Below are positions 34,168 through 43,262 of a stretch of 64,000 bases of DNA, in pieces; position 1 is the stretch's first letter, and every line of letters starts with the position of its first letter. This DNA comes from JBCBSS01 sp039819065 (lineage in GTDB: Bacteria; Bacteroidota; Bacteroidia; Cytophagales; Cyclobacteriaceae). Made by a program: the position numbers and the translations under genes. Location: contig JBCBSS010000004.1 of assembly GCA_039819065.1 (NCBI GenBank), positions 59,311 to 123,310 on the forward strand. The letters are read 5' to 3'. The notes beneath the pieces are model-generated. The model had not been told where the DNA came from. It was given only the letters and a program-made list of their open reading frames with translations, and searched no databases.

Positions 34168-36582
34168 TTAATATATATCAGGGTATTGTGTAGGGTTTAC
34201 TTCCGACATCATAGCATAGATTTTATCGAAAACTTCCTCTGGATTGGGTTTAGAGAAGTAATCACCATCAGATGCGTAAGCTGGTCTATGGTCTTTTGCC
34301 GTAATAGTTAATGGCTGAGAATCAAGGTGTTTATATCCGTCCTGTTCTTCCAAAACCTTCTGCATCATATAAGCTGAAGCACCACCAGGTACATCTTCGT
34401 CAGCGAAAACAACTCGATTAGTTTTCTTCAATGATTCTACAATGCTGTGATCTAAGTCAAAAGGAAGTAAACTTTGAACATCTATGACTTCGCAAGAAAT
34501 ACCAGTCTTTTCTAGCTCATTGGCCGCCTCCAGAACTACACGACACATTGAACCATAAGTAACCACAGTGATATCGCTACCTTCTTTTATCACTTCAGGA
34601 ACACCCAAAGGCACTGTAAATTCTCCAATGTTATCAGGAAGCTTCTCTTTCAATCTATAGCCGTTGAGGCATTCTATCATCAGCGCCGGATCATCAGACT
34701 GAAGCATGGTATTGTAGAAACCAGCCGCCTGGGTCATATTTCTTGGCACCAATACGTGGATACCCCTCAGGCTATGTAAGATCATTCCAATGGGAGATCC
34801 GGAATGCCAAACTCCTTCTAACCGGTGTCCGCGTGTTCTAATGATCAAAGGTGCTTTTTGCCCGCCCTTGGTTCTGTATTGCAAACAAGCCAAGTCATCG
34901 GACAGTATTTGCAATGCATATAATAAGTAATCCAGATACTGAATTTCTGCTATAGGTCTAAGTCCTCTTAGCGCAGCACCAATACCCTGACCAATAATGG
35001 TACACTCACGAATGCCAGTATCCGTTACGCGCAAATCACCGTATTTATCCTGTAAGCCGGCAAAACCTTGGTTCACATCACCAATCTTTCCGACATCTTC
35101 ACCAAAAGCAAAAACTTTAGGGTGATTGGCCAAAGCAGCATCGAAGCAGGCTTGAAGTACCTCTCTCCCATCTACCTCTTTAGATTCGTCAGAATATACT
35201 GGTTTGTTTTCCTCTACACTAAGCGCCGATTGTGGTGATTCACTGTAAAGATGAGAACTGTATCTAGCATGATTAGCTTCATCAGATTCTTTCAACCAAG
35301 CGATTACCTTTGCTTTGCTTTCGCTTTGCTCACCTCTTATTAATCTCAAAGATCTCTTTACTGCCTTTATTCCATCCAATCGTATCGGGTTAAGCGCACC
35401 AGCAAGGTCATCTTTGATCTTTAAGATGTGTTCCGCTTGCCCGCCATGAGCACCGGCAAGATCAGTTAGAAGTTGTACTGCTTTATCGTGGTCAACTTTT
35501 ATATCAGCAACAAACGCCTTCCATGCGGCGTTCTTAGCTTCTTTGGCTGCAAGCTTGGATTCTTGTTCTATCGCTTGTAATTCATCAGCTTTTGCCAATT
35601 CATTTTCTAATATCCACTCACGCATTTTCCTGATACAATCGAACTCTTCTTCCCATGCGAGTCTTTCTTTTGATTTGTATCGTTCGTGTGAACCTGAAGT
35701 CGAGTGTCCCTGAGGTTGGGTCATTTCATAGACATGCACCAGCGTTGGCACATGTTCTTCTCTGGAAAGCTTTGCGGCTTCCGCGTAGGTCTTGCAAAGC
35801 GCTCTGTAATCCCAACCTTTCACTTTGAAAATTTCGTAACCCGGCAGCCCTTCTTCTCTTTGAAAGCCACCTAGGATTTCAGAAATGCTGCCTTTAGTGG
35901 TGTGATATTTTTGCGGCACTGAAATACCATAATGATCATCCCAAATAGATACCAGCATAGGCACCTGAAGAACGCCACCTGCATTCATTGTTTCGAAGAA
36001 CATACCCTCAGAAGTCGAGGCATTTCCTATCGTGCCGAACGCTACCTCATTGCCATTTACGGACAGGTCTTGAAATTGATGTAATTCGGTATTTTCCCTA
36101 AATAGCTTAGAGGCATAAGCCAGGCCTAATAACCTGGGCATCTGAGACCCTGTGGGCGACACATCTGAAGTGCTATTTTTTAGTTGAGCCAGAGGCTTAA
36201 GACTGCCTTCATCGTCAAGCATCCTTGTAGCAAAGTGCCCATTCATTAGCCTTCCAGCTGAGGCTGGTTCAGCTTCAACATCCGTGTGAGCGTACAATTG
36301 GGCAAAATACTCTTGAATGGAGAGTTCTCCTATGGCCATCATGAACGTCTGATCACGATAATATCCTGATCTGAAGTCACCTGCTCGAAAAGCCTTGGCC
36401 ATAGCGATTTGTGCGACTTCTTTACCGTCTCCAAAAATCCCAAACTTAGCCTTACCCATAAATACTTCCTTGCGACCTAGTAAGCTCGCCTCCCTACTCT
36501 CACAAGCCAAGCGGTAATCACTTAGTATCTCACTGACTTCTGATTTGGTTTTTTTGATAGTCTTTGTAGCGCTCAAAATCAA
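34168..36582 (-). CDS. 2-oxoacid dehydrogenase E1, fused alpha/beta
   Basis: This 804-residue protein joins the alpha and beta subunits of a thiamine-diphosphate E1. The alpha part (about 15-440) has NASTSEGMFFETMN where the usual GDG...N cofactor motif lies. The beta part (about 470-804) has FGEDVGKIGDVNQGF, DTGIRECTIIGQGIGAAL and SGSPIGMILH. Fused E1 of this kind in Bacteroidota is usually assigned to branched-chain 2-oxoacid (2-oxoisovalerate) oxidation, though pyruvate cannot be excluded. E2 and E3 genes are not adjacent. The start is TTG: no ATG precedes the conserved region. Confidence 0.9.
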   Translation of the reverse strand: MILSATKTIKKTKSEVSEILSDYRLACESREASLLGRKEVFMGKAKFGIFGDGKEVAQIAMAKAFRAGDFRSGYYRDQTFMMAIGELSIQEYFAQLYAHTDVEAEPASAGRLMNGHFATRMLDDEGSLKPLAQLKNSTSDVSPTGSQMPRLLGLAYASKLFRENTELHQFQDLSVNGNEVAFGTIGNASTSEGMFFETMNAGGVLQVPMLVSIWDDHYGISVPQKYHTTKGSISEILGGFQREEGLPGYEIFKVKGWDYRALCKTYAEAAKLSREEHVPTLVHVYEMTQPQGHSTSGSHERYKSKERLAWEEEFDCIRKMREWILENELAKADELQAIEQESKLAAKEAKNAAWKAFVADIKVDHDKAVQLLTDLAGAHGGQAEHILKIKDDLAGALNPIRLDGIKAVKRSLRLIRGEQSESKAKVIAWLKESDEANHARYSSHLYSESPQSALSVEENKPVYSDESKEVDGREVLQACFDAALANHPKVFAFGEDVGKIGDVNQGFAGLQDKYGDLRVTDTGIRECTIIGQGIGAALRGLRPIAEIQYLDYLLYALQILSDDLACLQYRTKGGQKAPLIIRTRGHRLEGVWHSGSPIGMILHSLRGIHVLVPRNMTQAAGFYNTMLQSDDPALMIECLNGYRLKEKLPDNIGEFTVPLGVPEVIKEGSDITVVTYGSMCRVVLEAANELEKTGISCEVIDVQSLLPFDLDHSIVESLKKTNRVVFADEDVPGGASAYMMQKVLEEQDGYKHLDSQPLTITAKDHRPAYASDGDYFSKPNPEEVFDKIYAMMSEVNPTQYPDIY

Positions 36583-36616
36583 ACTGAATTTAGTTTTGAC
36601 AAGATGTGATAGATAA

Positions 36617-36647
36617 CAAAAATAACGAAAATGGAAGAGGTTTCAAA
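36617..36647 (-). promoter_or_regulatory. Promoter of the E1 gene
   Basis: On the minus strand TTTG (36647-36644), a 19-bp spacer and TATTTTTG (36624-36617) match the Bacteroidota consensus. The expected start near 36610 gives a leader of about 28 nt before the TTG start codon. Confidence 0.65.
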
Positions 36648-36881
36648 TTCAGAAAAGTTGCAACAAAGCGTATAGAAGCCTATTCTTTAAATTTCACAGC
36701 ATACATAATTTTGATTTAGAATGCATCGACAGAATTATAGCTAAAGAAATTACGAATTTTCAAAATATCATTCTTACTTGATTTTTTTTGAGGCTTGAAA
36801 CCAGCACACTGGCCTGTATTTTGAGTGTAGGAGGCTGTAAAATTTAGACCTGTTCGGACATTTATATGTTGTACCTCTTAC

Positions 36882-36889
36882 TATATTTG
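36882..36889 (+). promoter_or_regulatory. -7 element of ald
   Basis: TATATTTG matches TAnnTTTG exactly, with TTTA 17 bp upstream as a weak -33 element and about 25 nt of leader. Confidence 0.5.
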
Positions 36890-36920
36890 TCTTCCTAATT
36901 TTAATTAAACCCTTCCAGCC

Positions 36921-38036
36921 ATGAAGATTGGTGTACCCCAAGAAATTAAAAATAATGAGAACAGGGTGGCGTTGACTCCCTCTGGAGCCCAGGAGTTAGT
37001 CAAAAGAGGCCATAACGTGTTCGTCCAAACCAATGCCGGAGCAGGTAGCGGATTCAGTGATGAAGAGTATGTTTCTGCAGGAGCTGAAATTCTACCGAGT
37101 ATTGAAGCTACCTACGAAACGGCAGAAATGATCATAAAGGTGAAAGAGCCGATCGAGCCTGAATATGGCTTGATCAAACCTGATCAATTGGTATTCACCT
37201 ATTTTCATTTTGCTTCTCACGAGCCTTTGACCAAAGCCATGATGGACAGTAAAAGTGTTTGCCTGGCTTATGAAACAGTAGAAAAAGCTGACAGAAGTTT
37301 ACCTCTACTTGTGCCTATGTCTGAAGTAGCAGGTAGAATGTCAGTTCAGGAAGGTGCCAAATATTTGGAGAAACCTTTGAAGGGAAGAGGAATTCTTCTG
37401 GGCGGAGTACCGGGTGTGCGTCCTGCTAAAGTATTGATACTTGGCGGTGGTGTGGTAGGTACCAACGCTGCAAAAATGGCATCTGGAATGGGTGCAGATG
37501 TGATCATAATGGATCTAAACCTACCGAGGTTACGCTATCTGGATGATATCATGCCTGCCAACGTAAACACCTACATGTCTAGTGAGTACAACATTCGTGA
37601 GCTTATCGGCACACATGATCTCATCATTGGAGCCGTACTTATCCCGGGAGCTAAGGCACCGAGTCTTATTACAAGGGACATGCTCAAAGATATGAGACCA
37701 GGCACTGTTCTGGTAGACGTAGCGGTTGATCAGGGTGGTTGTATTGAGACTTGTAAGCCTACCACTCACGAAGATCCTACTTTCATTATTGACGATGTAG
37801 TACACTACTGCGTGGCTAACATGCCAGGTGCAGTTCCATATACGTCTACTTTGGCCTTGACTAATGCTACTTTGCCTTATGCCATTCAACTGGCTGATAA
37901 AGGTTGGAAGAAAGCTTGCCAGGAAAATGAGGAACTCAAACTCGGACTTAATGTAATCAATGGAGAAATTGTATACAAAGCAGTAGCTGACGCTTTTGGC
38001 CTTGGCTATACAAGTGTTAACAATTTCCTTAGCTAA
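36921..38036 (+). CDS. ald: Alanine dehydrogenase
   Basis: The 371-residue NAD-dependent enzyme interconverts L-alanine and pyruvate plus ammonia. It begins with the family signature MKIGVPQEIKNNENRVALTP. The substrate-site Lys is in MIIKVKEP and the catalytic His in FTYFHFASH. The NAD fold shows VLILGGGVVGTNAAKMA. Its length is usual. It is a single-gene unit ended by a strong shared terminator. Confidence 0.97.
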   Translation: MKIGVPQEIKNNENRVALTPSGAQELVKRGHNVFVQTNAGAGSGFSDEEYVSAGAEILPSIEATYETAEMIIKVKEPIEPEYGLIKPDQLVFTYFHFASHEPLTKAMMDSKSVCLAYETVEKADRSLPLLVPMSEVAGRMSVQEGAKYLEKPLKGRGILLGGVPGVRPAKVLILGGGVVGTNAAKMASGMGADVIIMDLNLPRLRYLDDIMPANVNTYMSSEYNIRELIGTHDLIIGAVLIPGAKAPSLITRDMLKDMRPGTVLVDVAVDQGGCIETCKPTTHEDPTFIIDDVVHYCVANMPGAVPYTSTLALTNATLPYAIQLADKGWKKACQENEELKLGLNVINGEIVYKAVADAFGLGYTSVNNFLS

Positions 38037-38041
38037 TATTC

Positions 38042-38077
38042 AATAGAGGTTTAGTATTACATGACTAAGCCTCTATT
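38042..38077. terminator. Bidirectional hairpin after ald
   Basis: AATAGAGG pairs with CCTCTATT and the inner TTAGT with ACTAA, about 14 bp with one T-G pair and an 8-nt loop. It overlaps the stop of the converging 38073-38540 gene. Confidence 0.65.
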
Positions 38078-38540
38078 CACTCTTCTCACCATTGTTGGGG
38101 ATATCTTCTAAGAACTTCAACACGCGCCCTTCTTCTAATACACAACAGTAGTGCTCAATCCCATTTGTCACTACCAGATACTGAGTGCTCAAGCTCCGGT
38201 TGTACACCATTATCTGATCAAACGTCTTTTGCGATATTCTTTCTTTATATGATTTACATTCGACAAGCATGTGAGGGGCACCTTCTCGGGTATAAATAAG
38301 GATATCAGTCCGTTTTTGCACCTTATTGTAGCGAAGACCCGATTCTACCCTAATGAGGGCTTTTGAGTAATTCTTATGGTCTACCAGGAAGTGAATAAAA
38401 TGCTGTCTTACCCACTCTTCGGGTGTCATGACAATATATTTACGCCTGATTACGTCAAAAATTTCCAGTTTATCGTTTCTTTCCCTGATTTTATAATCAA
38501 ATTTGGGAAGGTTTAACCGTACTATTGACTGTTGATCCAT
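38073..38540 (-). CDS. HsdR N-terminal-like nuclease domain protein
   Basis: The protein has 155 residues. It matches the N-terminal nuclease domain of type I restriction R subunits: VIRRKYIVMTPEEWVRQHFIHF, then the PD-(D/E)xK-like core KRTDILIY...MLVECKSY, then a strand ending QYLVVTNGIEHYCC. It lacks the helicase part and has no hsdM or hsdS nearby, so it is not a restriction system. Stand-alone proteins of this kind are common in Bacteroidota; the role is unknown. Confidence 0.85.
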   Translation of the reverse strand: MDQQSIVRLNLPKFDYKIRERNDKLEIFDVIRRKYIVMTPEEWVRQHFIHFLVDHKNYSKALIRVESGLRYNKVQKRTDILIYTREGAPHMLVECKSYKERISQKTFDQIMVYNRSLSTQYLVVTNGIEHYCCVLEEGRVLKFLEDIPNNGEKSE

Positions 38541-38609
38541 TGCGTTATCTTCACCCTAGCGTGTAGAATTAGTTAACAAGGATAAAACATAAAGTTGTAA
38601 CATACACTA

Positions 38610-40403
38610 ATGAATATCATTCCCTTTGAGTATCAGCCTTACTTTGTGCTCATTGTCATATTCCTAATCTTCGCGATTATTTATAAAGAGTGGTTGCAAC
38701 CTGCAGTTTGCTTCGGCTTTGGTGTTTTGACGCTTTTGATTACAGGTATCATCAGCGCAGATGATGCCTTAGCAGGTTTCTCAAGCCAATCCATTGCAAC
38801 GGTTCTACTATTAATTCTCATATCTGCCGGTCTTAGGGATCGATATAATATAGAATTACTTTTCGATAAGATATTCGCACGTGCTAAGAGTTACAGACGC
38901 TTTCTTTTATTGATGATGACCAAGGTAGCGCTACTTTCTTCAGTAATTAGCAATACTCCAATTGTTGTCATCATGACCCCTTATGTGTTCAGTTGGGGTA
39001 AAAAGAATAGCATTTCTCCATCCAAGTTGTTGATACCGTTGTCCTATGCCACCATTGTAGGTGGGATGATTACAGTTATAGGAACTTCTACAACAATGGT
39101 ACTCAATGGTTTTCTTATGGAGAATGATGTGGCCGAGCTAAAAAGTACCGACTTGCTGATCATTGGATTAATGGCCACTGCTGTTGGCATTCTATTCATT
39201 ACTCTTTTTGGTAATAAACTACTACCAGATCACGCCGATATTTTAGACAAGTTTGAGCAAAATCGACGGGAGTATCTCGTTGAGAAAAGACTTGATTTTA
39301 ATTCTAGTCTCATCGGCCAAACGGTAGAAGAAGGTGGCCTCCGTAATTTGAAAGGTGGCTACTTGGTGGAAATCGTTCGGGGCACACAAGTTATTTCACC
39401 TGTTAAACCTACTGAAACCATCGAGCAGGACGATGTACTTATCTTCGCTGGAAATACTGAACACATTATTGAGTTGACCCAATCCAATCTGGGTTTATAC
39501 TTGCCTAAAAAGGCCTATTCACTGGACAATGATGGTAAAATCGAGCTAATAGAAACGGTGATCAGTGGTAACTCCAGTCTTCTGGGAAAAACTGTAAAGG
39601 AATCAAACTTCAGAAATCGCTATGATGCCGCAGTGGTAGCCATCCATCGAAATGGCGAAAAGCTAAGCGGTAAGATTGGCGATATAAAGCTAAAGTCCGG
39701 AGATGTATTACTACTTTTTTCTGGCCCCGAATTTATCAATCGAGTTGACCTTTATAGAGATATCTACGTAATCTCCACCGACCGTAAAGTGATCAAAAAC
39801 GAGCAGAAGGATATGTACTCGTTGGCCCTACTCGGAGGCATAGTAGTACTAATGCTCTTTACAAGTTACTTTTCGTTATTCACATCGGTGCTTATTGTAT
39901 TTGCGGCTATGATCGGTCTCAAAATGATCACCATGAAGAATATCAAGCGAGATCTTGACTTCAACCTTGCTATTATACTGGTACTTTCAATAGCACTTGG
40001 TCAAGCGATGGTAAAGACCAAAGCCGGAGATATGATCGCCTTATGGGTACTCGATTTGCTGCAACCCTTCGGAGTAATCGCCATAATATGTGGTTTGATG
40101 ATTATCACTACTGTGCTGACTTCTTTCATTACGAACGTTGGAGCCGTTGCCATTACGTTTCCTTTGGCCTATTCGTTGAGCCAGAAGTTAGGATTGGAAA
40201 GTAGTCCATTATACCTCGCCATTGCATTCTCAGCATCGGCGGCTTTTCTTACGCCAATAGGTTATCAGACTAACTTAATTGTGTTTGGTCCGGGAGGATA
40301 TAAATTCAAAGACTTTTTTAAGATTGGCCTACCCATGACTCTTGTTTACCTCGTAACCGTCTTGCTGGGCATTATTCTTCTTTACAAAGAATCCCTGTTC
40401 TAA
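38610..40403 (+). CDS. SLC13 family permease with two RCK_C domains
   Basis: The protein has 597 residues. N-terminal membrane helices (to about residue 200) include the SNTPIVVIMTPYV transport motif. Two cytosolic TrkA C-terminal (RCK_C) domains follow (about 210-300 and 305-395: LIGQTVEEGGLRNLKGGYLVEI, LLGKTVKESNFRNRYDAAVVAI, each read in parts). A second membrane half (about 405-597) has FITNVGAVAITFPL. It would import an anion such as sulfate or a dicarboxylate with sodium; the substrate cannot be told. Confidence 0.88.
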   Translation: MNIIPFEYQPYFVLIVIFLIFAIIYKEWLQPAVCFGFGVLTLLITGIISADDALAGFSSQSIATVLLLILISAGLRDRYNIELLFDKIFARAKSYRRFLLLMMTKVALLSSVISNTPIVVIMTPYVFSWGKKNSISPSKLLIPLSYATIVGGMITVIGTSTTMVLNGFLMENDVAELKSTDLLIIGLMATAVGILFITLFGNKLLPDHADILDKFEQNRREYLVEKRLDFNSSLIGQTVEEGGLRNLKGGYLVEIVRGTQVISPVKPTETIEQDDVLIFAGNTEHIIELTQSNLGLYLPKKAYSLDNDGKIELIETVISGNSSLLGKTVKESNFRNRYDAAVVAIHRNGEKLSGKIGDIKLKSGDVLLLFSGPEFINRVDLYRDIYVISTDRKVIKNEQKDMYSLALLGGIVVLMLFTSYFSLFTSVLIVFAAMIGLKMITMKNIKRDLDFNLAIILVLSIALGQAMVKTKAGDMIALWVLDLLQPFGVIAIICGLMIITTVLTSFITNVGAVAITFPLAYSLSQKLGLESSPLYLAIAFSASAAFLTPIGYQTNLIVFGPGGYKFKDFFKIGLPMTLVYLVTVLLGIILLYKESLF

Positions 40404-40430
40404 CCTCAGACTGGCTTAAGCCTGACTAAC

Positions 40431-41801
40431 CTACCCCTGATCTTTAGGTATCCTTACAAAATACAGGAATGACATACCAATAAAGAAGAAAGTAGCAAGC
40501 GCTAAGGAACCGCTTCTCATGCTTGAAGTAATCTGCTCAAGTAGTCCGTAGGTCACTGTCCCGAAAAATATAGACAGGTTGAATGTGACATCATAAAAGC
40601 TGAAGTAAGAAGCAGTGTCTATGGTACCTACTGGGATTAGTTTAGAAAAAGTAGCCCTAGATAAAGATTGAATACCTCCCATCACCATACCTACTACAAA
40701 CGCTAGTGAGTAAAACTGCATGGTATTCTGCACCAAGTACGCTCCAAAACAGATGAAGATCCAAACGATGATCATAGTCATTAATGAGTACTTATTGCCT
40801 TTGATCTTCGATATGTACGCAAATAGATAAGCACCTCCAATCGCCACCAATTGTATTACCAAAACGATACCGATTAGATCTTGATCCGCTAATTTGAGTT
40901 CCTTCGTACCGAATGTAGTGGCCAAGTACATAACTGTTTGCACTCCCATATTATAGAAGAAGAAGGCAAGCAGATAAGTAGCCATTTGTCTGTTGTGGAA
41001 TAGGCTTTTAGTTACTTTAATAATCTCTTTGTAACCTTCAGTAAGAATATTGCCTTCTGGTTTTTGCTGGTTAATATTCTTCTGTAAGTATTTAAAAGTG
41101 ATTTGTGAAAATAGTATCCACCAAACCCCTACTGTTACGAATGCTATGCGAGAAGCCAATGCATCATAGTAATCCTTAGCTTTTAACTTGGCTGCTTCAT
41201 AAGATAGCGTATCATTAGCCACATATGCTTGAATCTTTTCTTCTACCGGGAAAAACAAATCGGGCATCATTAAGACCACCAGGTTGATGATCAAGAGAAT
41301 CACACCACCTATATATCCAAGAGAATAACCTTTGGCACTGACCATATCAAAACGGTCCGCGGTGGCTATCTCAGGTAAGAAGGCATCATAGAATACAAGA
41401 CCACCTGAATACCCTATGCTGGCTAAAAAAGAAAGTATGATGGCCAACTCAACATCGCTAACTCCTCTAAACCAATAGAGTCCAATACAGGCAGAAGCGC
41501 CCAGGTACATAAAAGCCTTCAGAAACAACTTCTTTTTGCCGCTATAATCAGCAATTCCGGATAACAAGGGAAGTATTAGTGCAACCACCAAAAAAGACGT
41601 TCCAAGCGTATAAGAATATAGCACTGAGTTCTTTAGCTCAAAACCAAAGAAATCAACAAGGTCTTCCGTTCCTGGCTTTTTGGCAACACCATTAAAGTAA
41701 ATGGGAAAGATGGCTGAAGTTATCGTAAGTGCATAAACGGAGTTGGCCCAATCATACATGCACCACGCATTGATAACTTTTGGGTTATTCTTGGCAAACA
41801 T
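40431..41801 (-). CDS. MFS transporter, UMF1 family
   Basis: The 456-residue protein has about twelve membrane helices. The N-terminal NNPKVINAWCMYDWANSVYAL is the signature of the UMF1/Atg22-like branch of the major facilitator superfamily, and LPEIATADRFDMVSAKGYSLGY is also typical. The substrate is unknown. It is preceded by the terminator of the ExbB/ExbD operon, so it is transcribed separately. Confidence 0.9.
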   Translation of the reverse strand: MFAKNNPKVINAWCMYDWANSVYALTITSAIFPIYFNGVAKKPGTEDLVDFFGFELKNSVLYSYTLGTSFLVVALILPLLSGIADYSGKKKLFLKAFMYLGASACIGLYWFRGVSDVELAIILSFLASIGYSGGLVFYDAFLPEIATADRFDMVSAKGYSLGYIGGVILLIINLVVLMMPDLFFPVEEKIQAYVANDTLSYEAAKLKAKDYYDALASRIAFVTVGVWWILFSQITFKYLQKNINQQKPEGNILTEGYKEIIKVTKSLFHNRQMATYLLAFFFYNMGVQTVMYLATTFGTKELKLADQDLIGIVLVIQLVAIGGAYLFAYISKIKGNKYSLMTMIIVWIFICFGAYLVQNTMQFYSLAFVVGMVMGGIQSLSRATFSKLIPVGTIDTASYFSFYDVTFNLSIFFGTVTYGLLEQITSSMRSGSLALATFFFIGMSFLYFVRIPKDQG

Positions 41802-41815
41802 TTACTCAATTAAAT

Positions 41816-41852
41816 AAAAAAAGCCTTTCCATTAAATGAAAAGGCTTTTATT
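41816..41852 (-). terminator. Terminator of the ExbB/ExbD operon
   Basis: Arms AAAAGCCTTT and AAAGGCTTTT, with an inner CAT/ATG pairing and one mismatch, stand before a T tract on the minus strand. It lies between exbD and the MFS gene. Confidence 0.85.
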
Positions 41853-41870
41853 TATATGAAATTACCTTGA

Positions 41871-42332
41871 TTAATTATCAACCGGGCGCTTAGTTGTATA
41901 CAACAGCTTCCGGGCATTTGCTTTTCGCAATTCTAATTCCACGTCAGAAATCAAACCTCTTTTGGCATCCTCATCAACTTTGAGTGCCACAGTCATTTGG
42001 TCTCTTTCTACCTCTTTCAACTTAGCTCTTTCTTCATTCACCCAACGAGTAACATCCTTTGTGTCAATGAACACATCGTTCGCCTGAATTTTAGGTTCTG
42101 TACCCCATTGAGCAGTCTTCTTAGGCTCTCCTATATATAGATAGCTTACCAAAGACTTTTTCTGAAGTTTCCTAAGCTGAGTCGCATCTGGAATCCTCTG
42201 CTTTACATTAATCGTAGTCTCCCTCAGAATGGTGGTCACCATGAAGAAGAACAAAAGCATGAAGATAATATCAGGAAGCGCCGATGTAGGTATTTCCTGC
42301 TTGGTTTTGGTTTTCTTTTTAAACTTTGCCAT
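41871..42332 (-). CDS. exbD: ExbD/TolR family protein (second copy)
   Basis: The 153-residue protein has a single N-terminal membrane helix after a basic stretch (KKKTKTKQEIPTSALPDIIF) and a periplasmic C-terminal domain. The Asp in PDIIFMLLFFFM is the proton-path residue of ExbD. It is the last gene of the ExbB-107aa-ExbD-ExbD operon. Together with ExbB it would use the proton gradient to energise outer-membrane transport or envelope integrity. No tonB gene is next to it. Confidence 0.92.
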   Translation of the reverse strand: MAKFKKKTKTKQEIPTSALPDIIFMLLFFFMVTTILRETTINVKQRIPDATQLRKLQKKSLVSYLYIGEPKKTAQWGTEPKIQANDVFIDTKDVTRWVNEERAKLKEVERDQMTVALKVDEDAKRGLISDVELELRKANARKLLYTTKRPVDN

Positions 42333-42333
42333 A

Positions 42334-42921
42334 CTATCCTCCTACTTTAGTTGGTTCTGCAATAGATATCTGCATTGGAAACTCAATAGATCCATCATCT
42401 TTTTTACCTCTACCCTTATCATAGAGCTTTCTATTTTCAGGGTCATTGAGTTGAGATGCTATTTCTCTCCAGCGGTCATTAGTTACACCGATTCTGTTAG
42501 CATACATATCATAATACGCAGCTTGCAGTTCGTCCAATACTGTGATATACATTTTGTAGCTTGTTCCTCTATCAGTTTTGAAGGAGACAATAGCCTTTTC
42601 AGGGCTATCTGAACTCGTTGGATCAGCACCATTGTTAAGTACAAAGTCTTTTACCATTTGTCTTAACTTGTCTACATCTTCCAACGGCTCTCCTTCGACT
42701 AACAGACGGTCAGCCGAGTTTACCTGTACCTTAAAAAGGTTCCTTTCCGGAATCTTGATATCTAATTGTTCAATGTCATCCGGATTGGGAGGTAGCTGAA
42801 TACTCAATCCCTTGTCATTAGCTATAGTAGTAGTAACAAGGAAGAAGATCAACAGCAGGAACGCAATGTCCGCCATCGAACTGGAATTGATTTCAGGGTT
42901 ATCCCTTTCCTTTTTAGCCAT
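42334..42921 (-). CDS. exbD: ExbD/TolR family protein (first copy)
   Basis: The protein has 195 residues with one N-terminal membrane helix (SSSMADIAFLLLIFFLV, including the conserved Asp) and a longer periplasmic domain than the second copy. Its ATG overlaps the stop of the 107-residue gene upstream by one base (TAATG), and 1 bp separates it from the second exbD. Two different ExbD proteins per ExbB are usual in Bacteroidota. Confidence 0.92.
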   Translation of the reverse strand: MAKKERDNPEINSSSMADIAFLLLIFFLVTTTIANDKGLSIQLPPNPDDIEQLDIKIPERNLFKVQVNSADRLLVEGEPLEDVDKLRQMVKDFVLNNGADPTSSDSPEKAIVSFKTDRGTSYKMYITVLDELQAAYYDMYANRIGVTNDRWREIASQLNDPENRKLYDKGRGKKDDGSIEFPMQISIAEPTKVGG

Positions 42922-43244
42922 TACTTAAAAACTTTACTGATCTCGGTGAATACGATTCCTACTATTCCTACAACTAAAAGTATCCATGTTGTAAGCAACG
43001 CTCCTCCTACTAATTTGGAGGTATTTGAAGTCAGCCCCTCTGCAATAGCTCTAGATGAGAGCGCATCACCGGCAAGGCCCCATCCTATCAGGAAAATGAC
43101 CGCCAGCCCTAGAAAACCTATCAAACCTTTAATCAATACTTTAGGATCTCCTATGGCATTAATAAGAGGAAGAACAATAGCGCCAATAATAGCTAGCACT
43201 ACCAGTATATACGATAATATTAAACCTATACTTACAAAATCCAT
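42921..43244 (-). CDS. Small membrane protein between ExbB and ExbD
   Basis: The protein has 107 residues and three predicted membrane helices (about 5-30, 38-56, 80-103). I do not recognise a named family. It lies between exbB and exbD with an 18-bp gap and a 1-bp overlap, so it is certainly made with them and may be an extra part of the motor complex. Similar small proteins sit in this position in related genomes to my knowledge. Confidence 0.8.
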   Translation of the reverse strand: MDFVSIGLILSYILVVLAIIGAIVLPLINAIGDPKVLIKGLIGFLGLAVIFLIGWGLAGDALSSRAIAEGLTSNTSKLVGGALLTTWILLVVGIVGIVFTEISKVFK

Positions 43245-43262
43245 CTATTTATAATTTAAGGT

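Larger units (their letters stand above)
36583..36920. other. Divergent promoter region of E1 and alanine dehydrogenase
   Basis: This 338-bp AT-rich stretch holds the E1 promoter at 36617-36647 and the ald -7 element at 36882-36889. Between them I see no reading frame, RNA gene or clear dyad. Confidence 0.6.

Noticed and set aside
38073..38540. Type I restriction-modification locus
   Set aside because: Only the N-terminal nuclease-like domain is present; no methylase, specificity or helicase gene is nearby.
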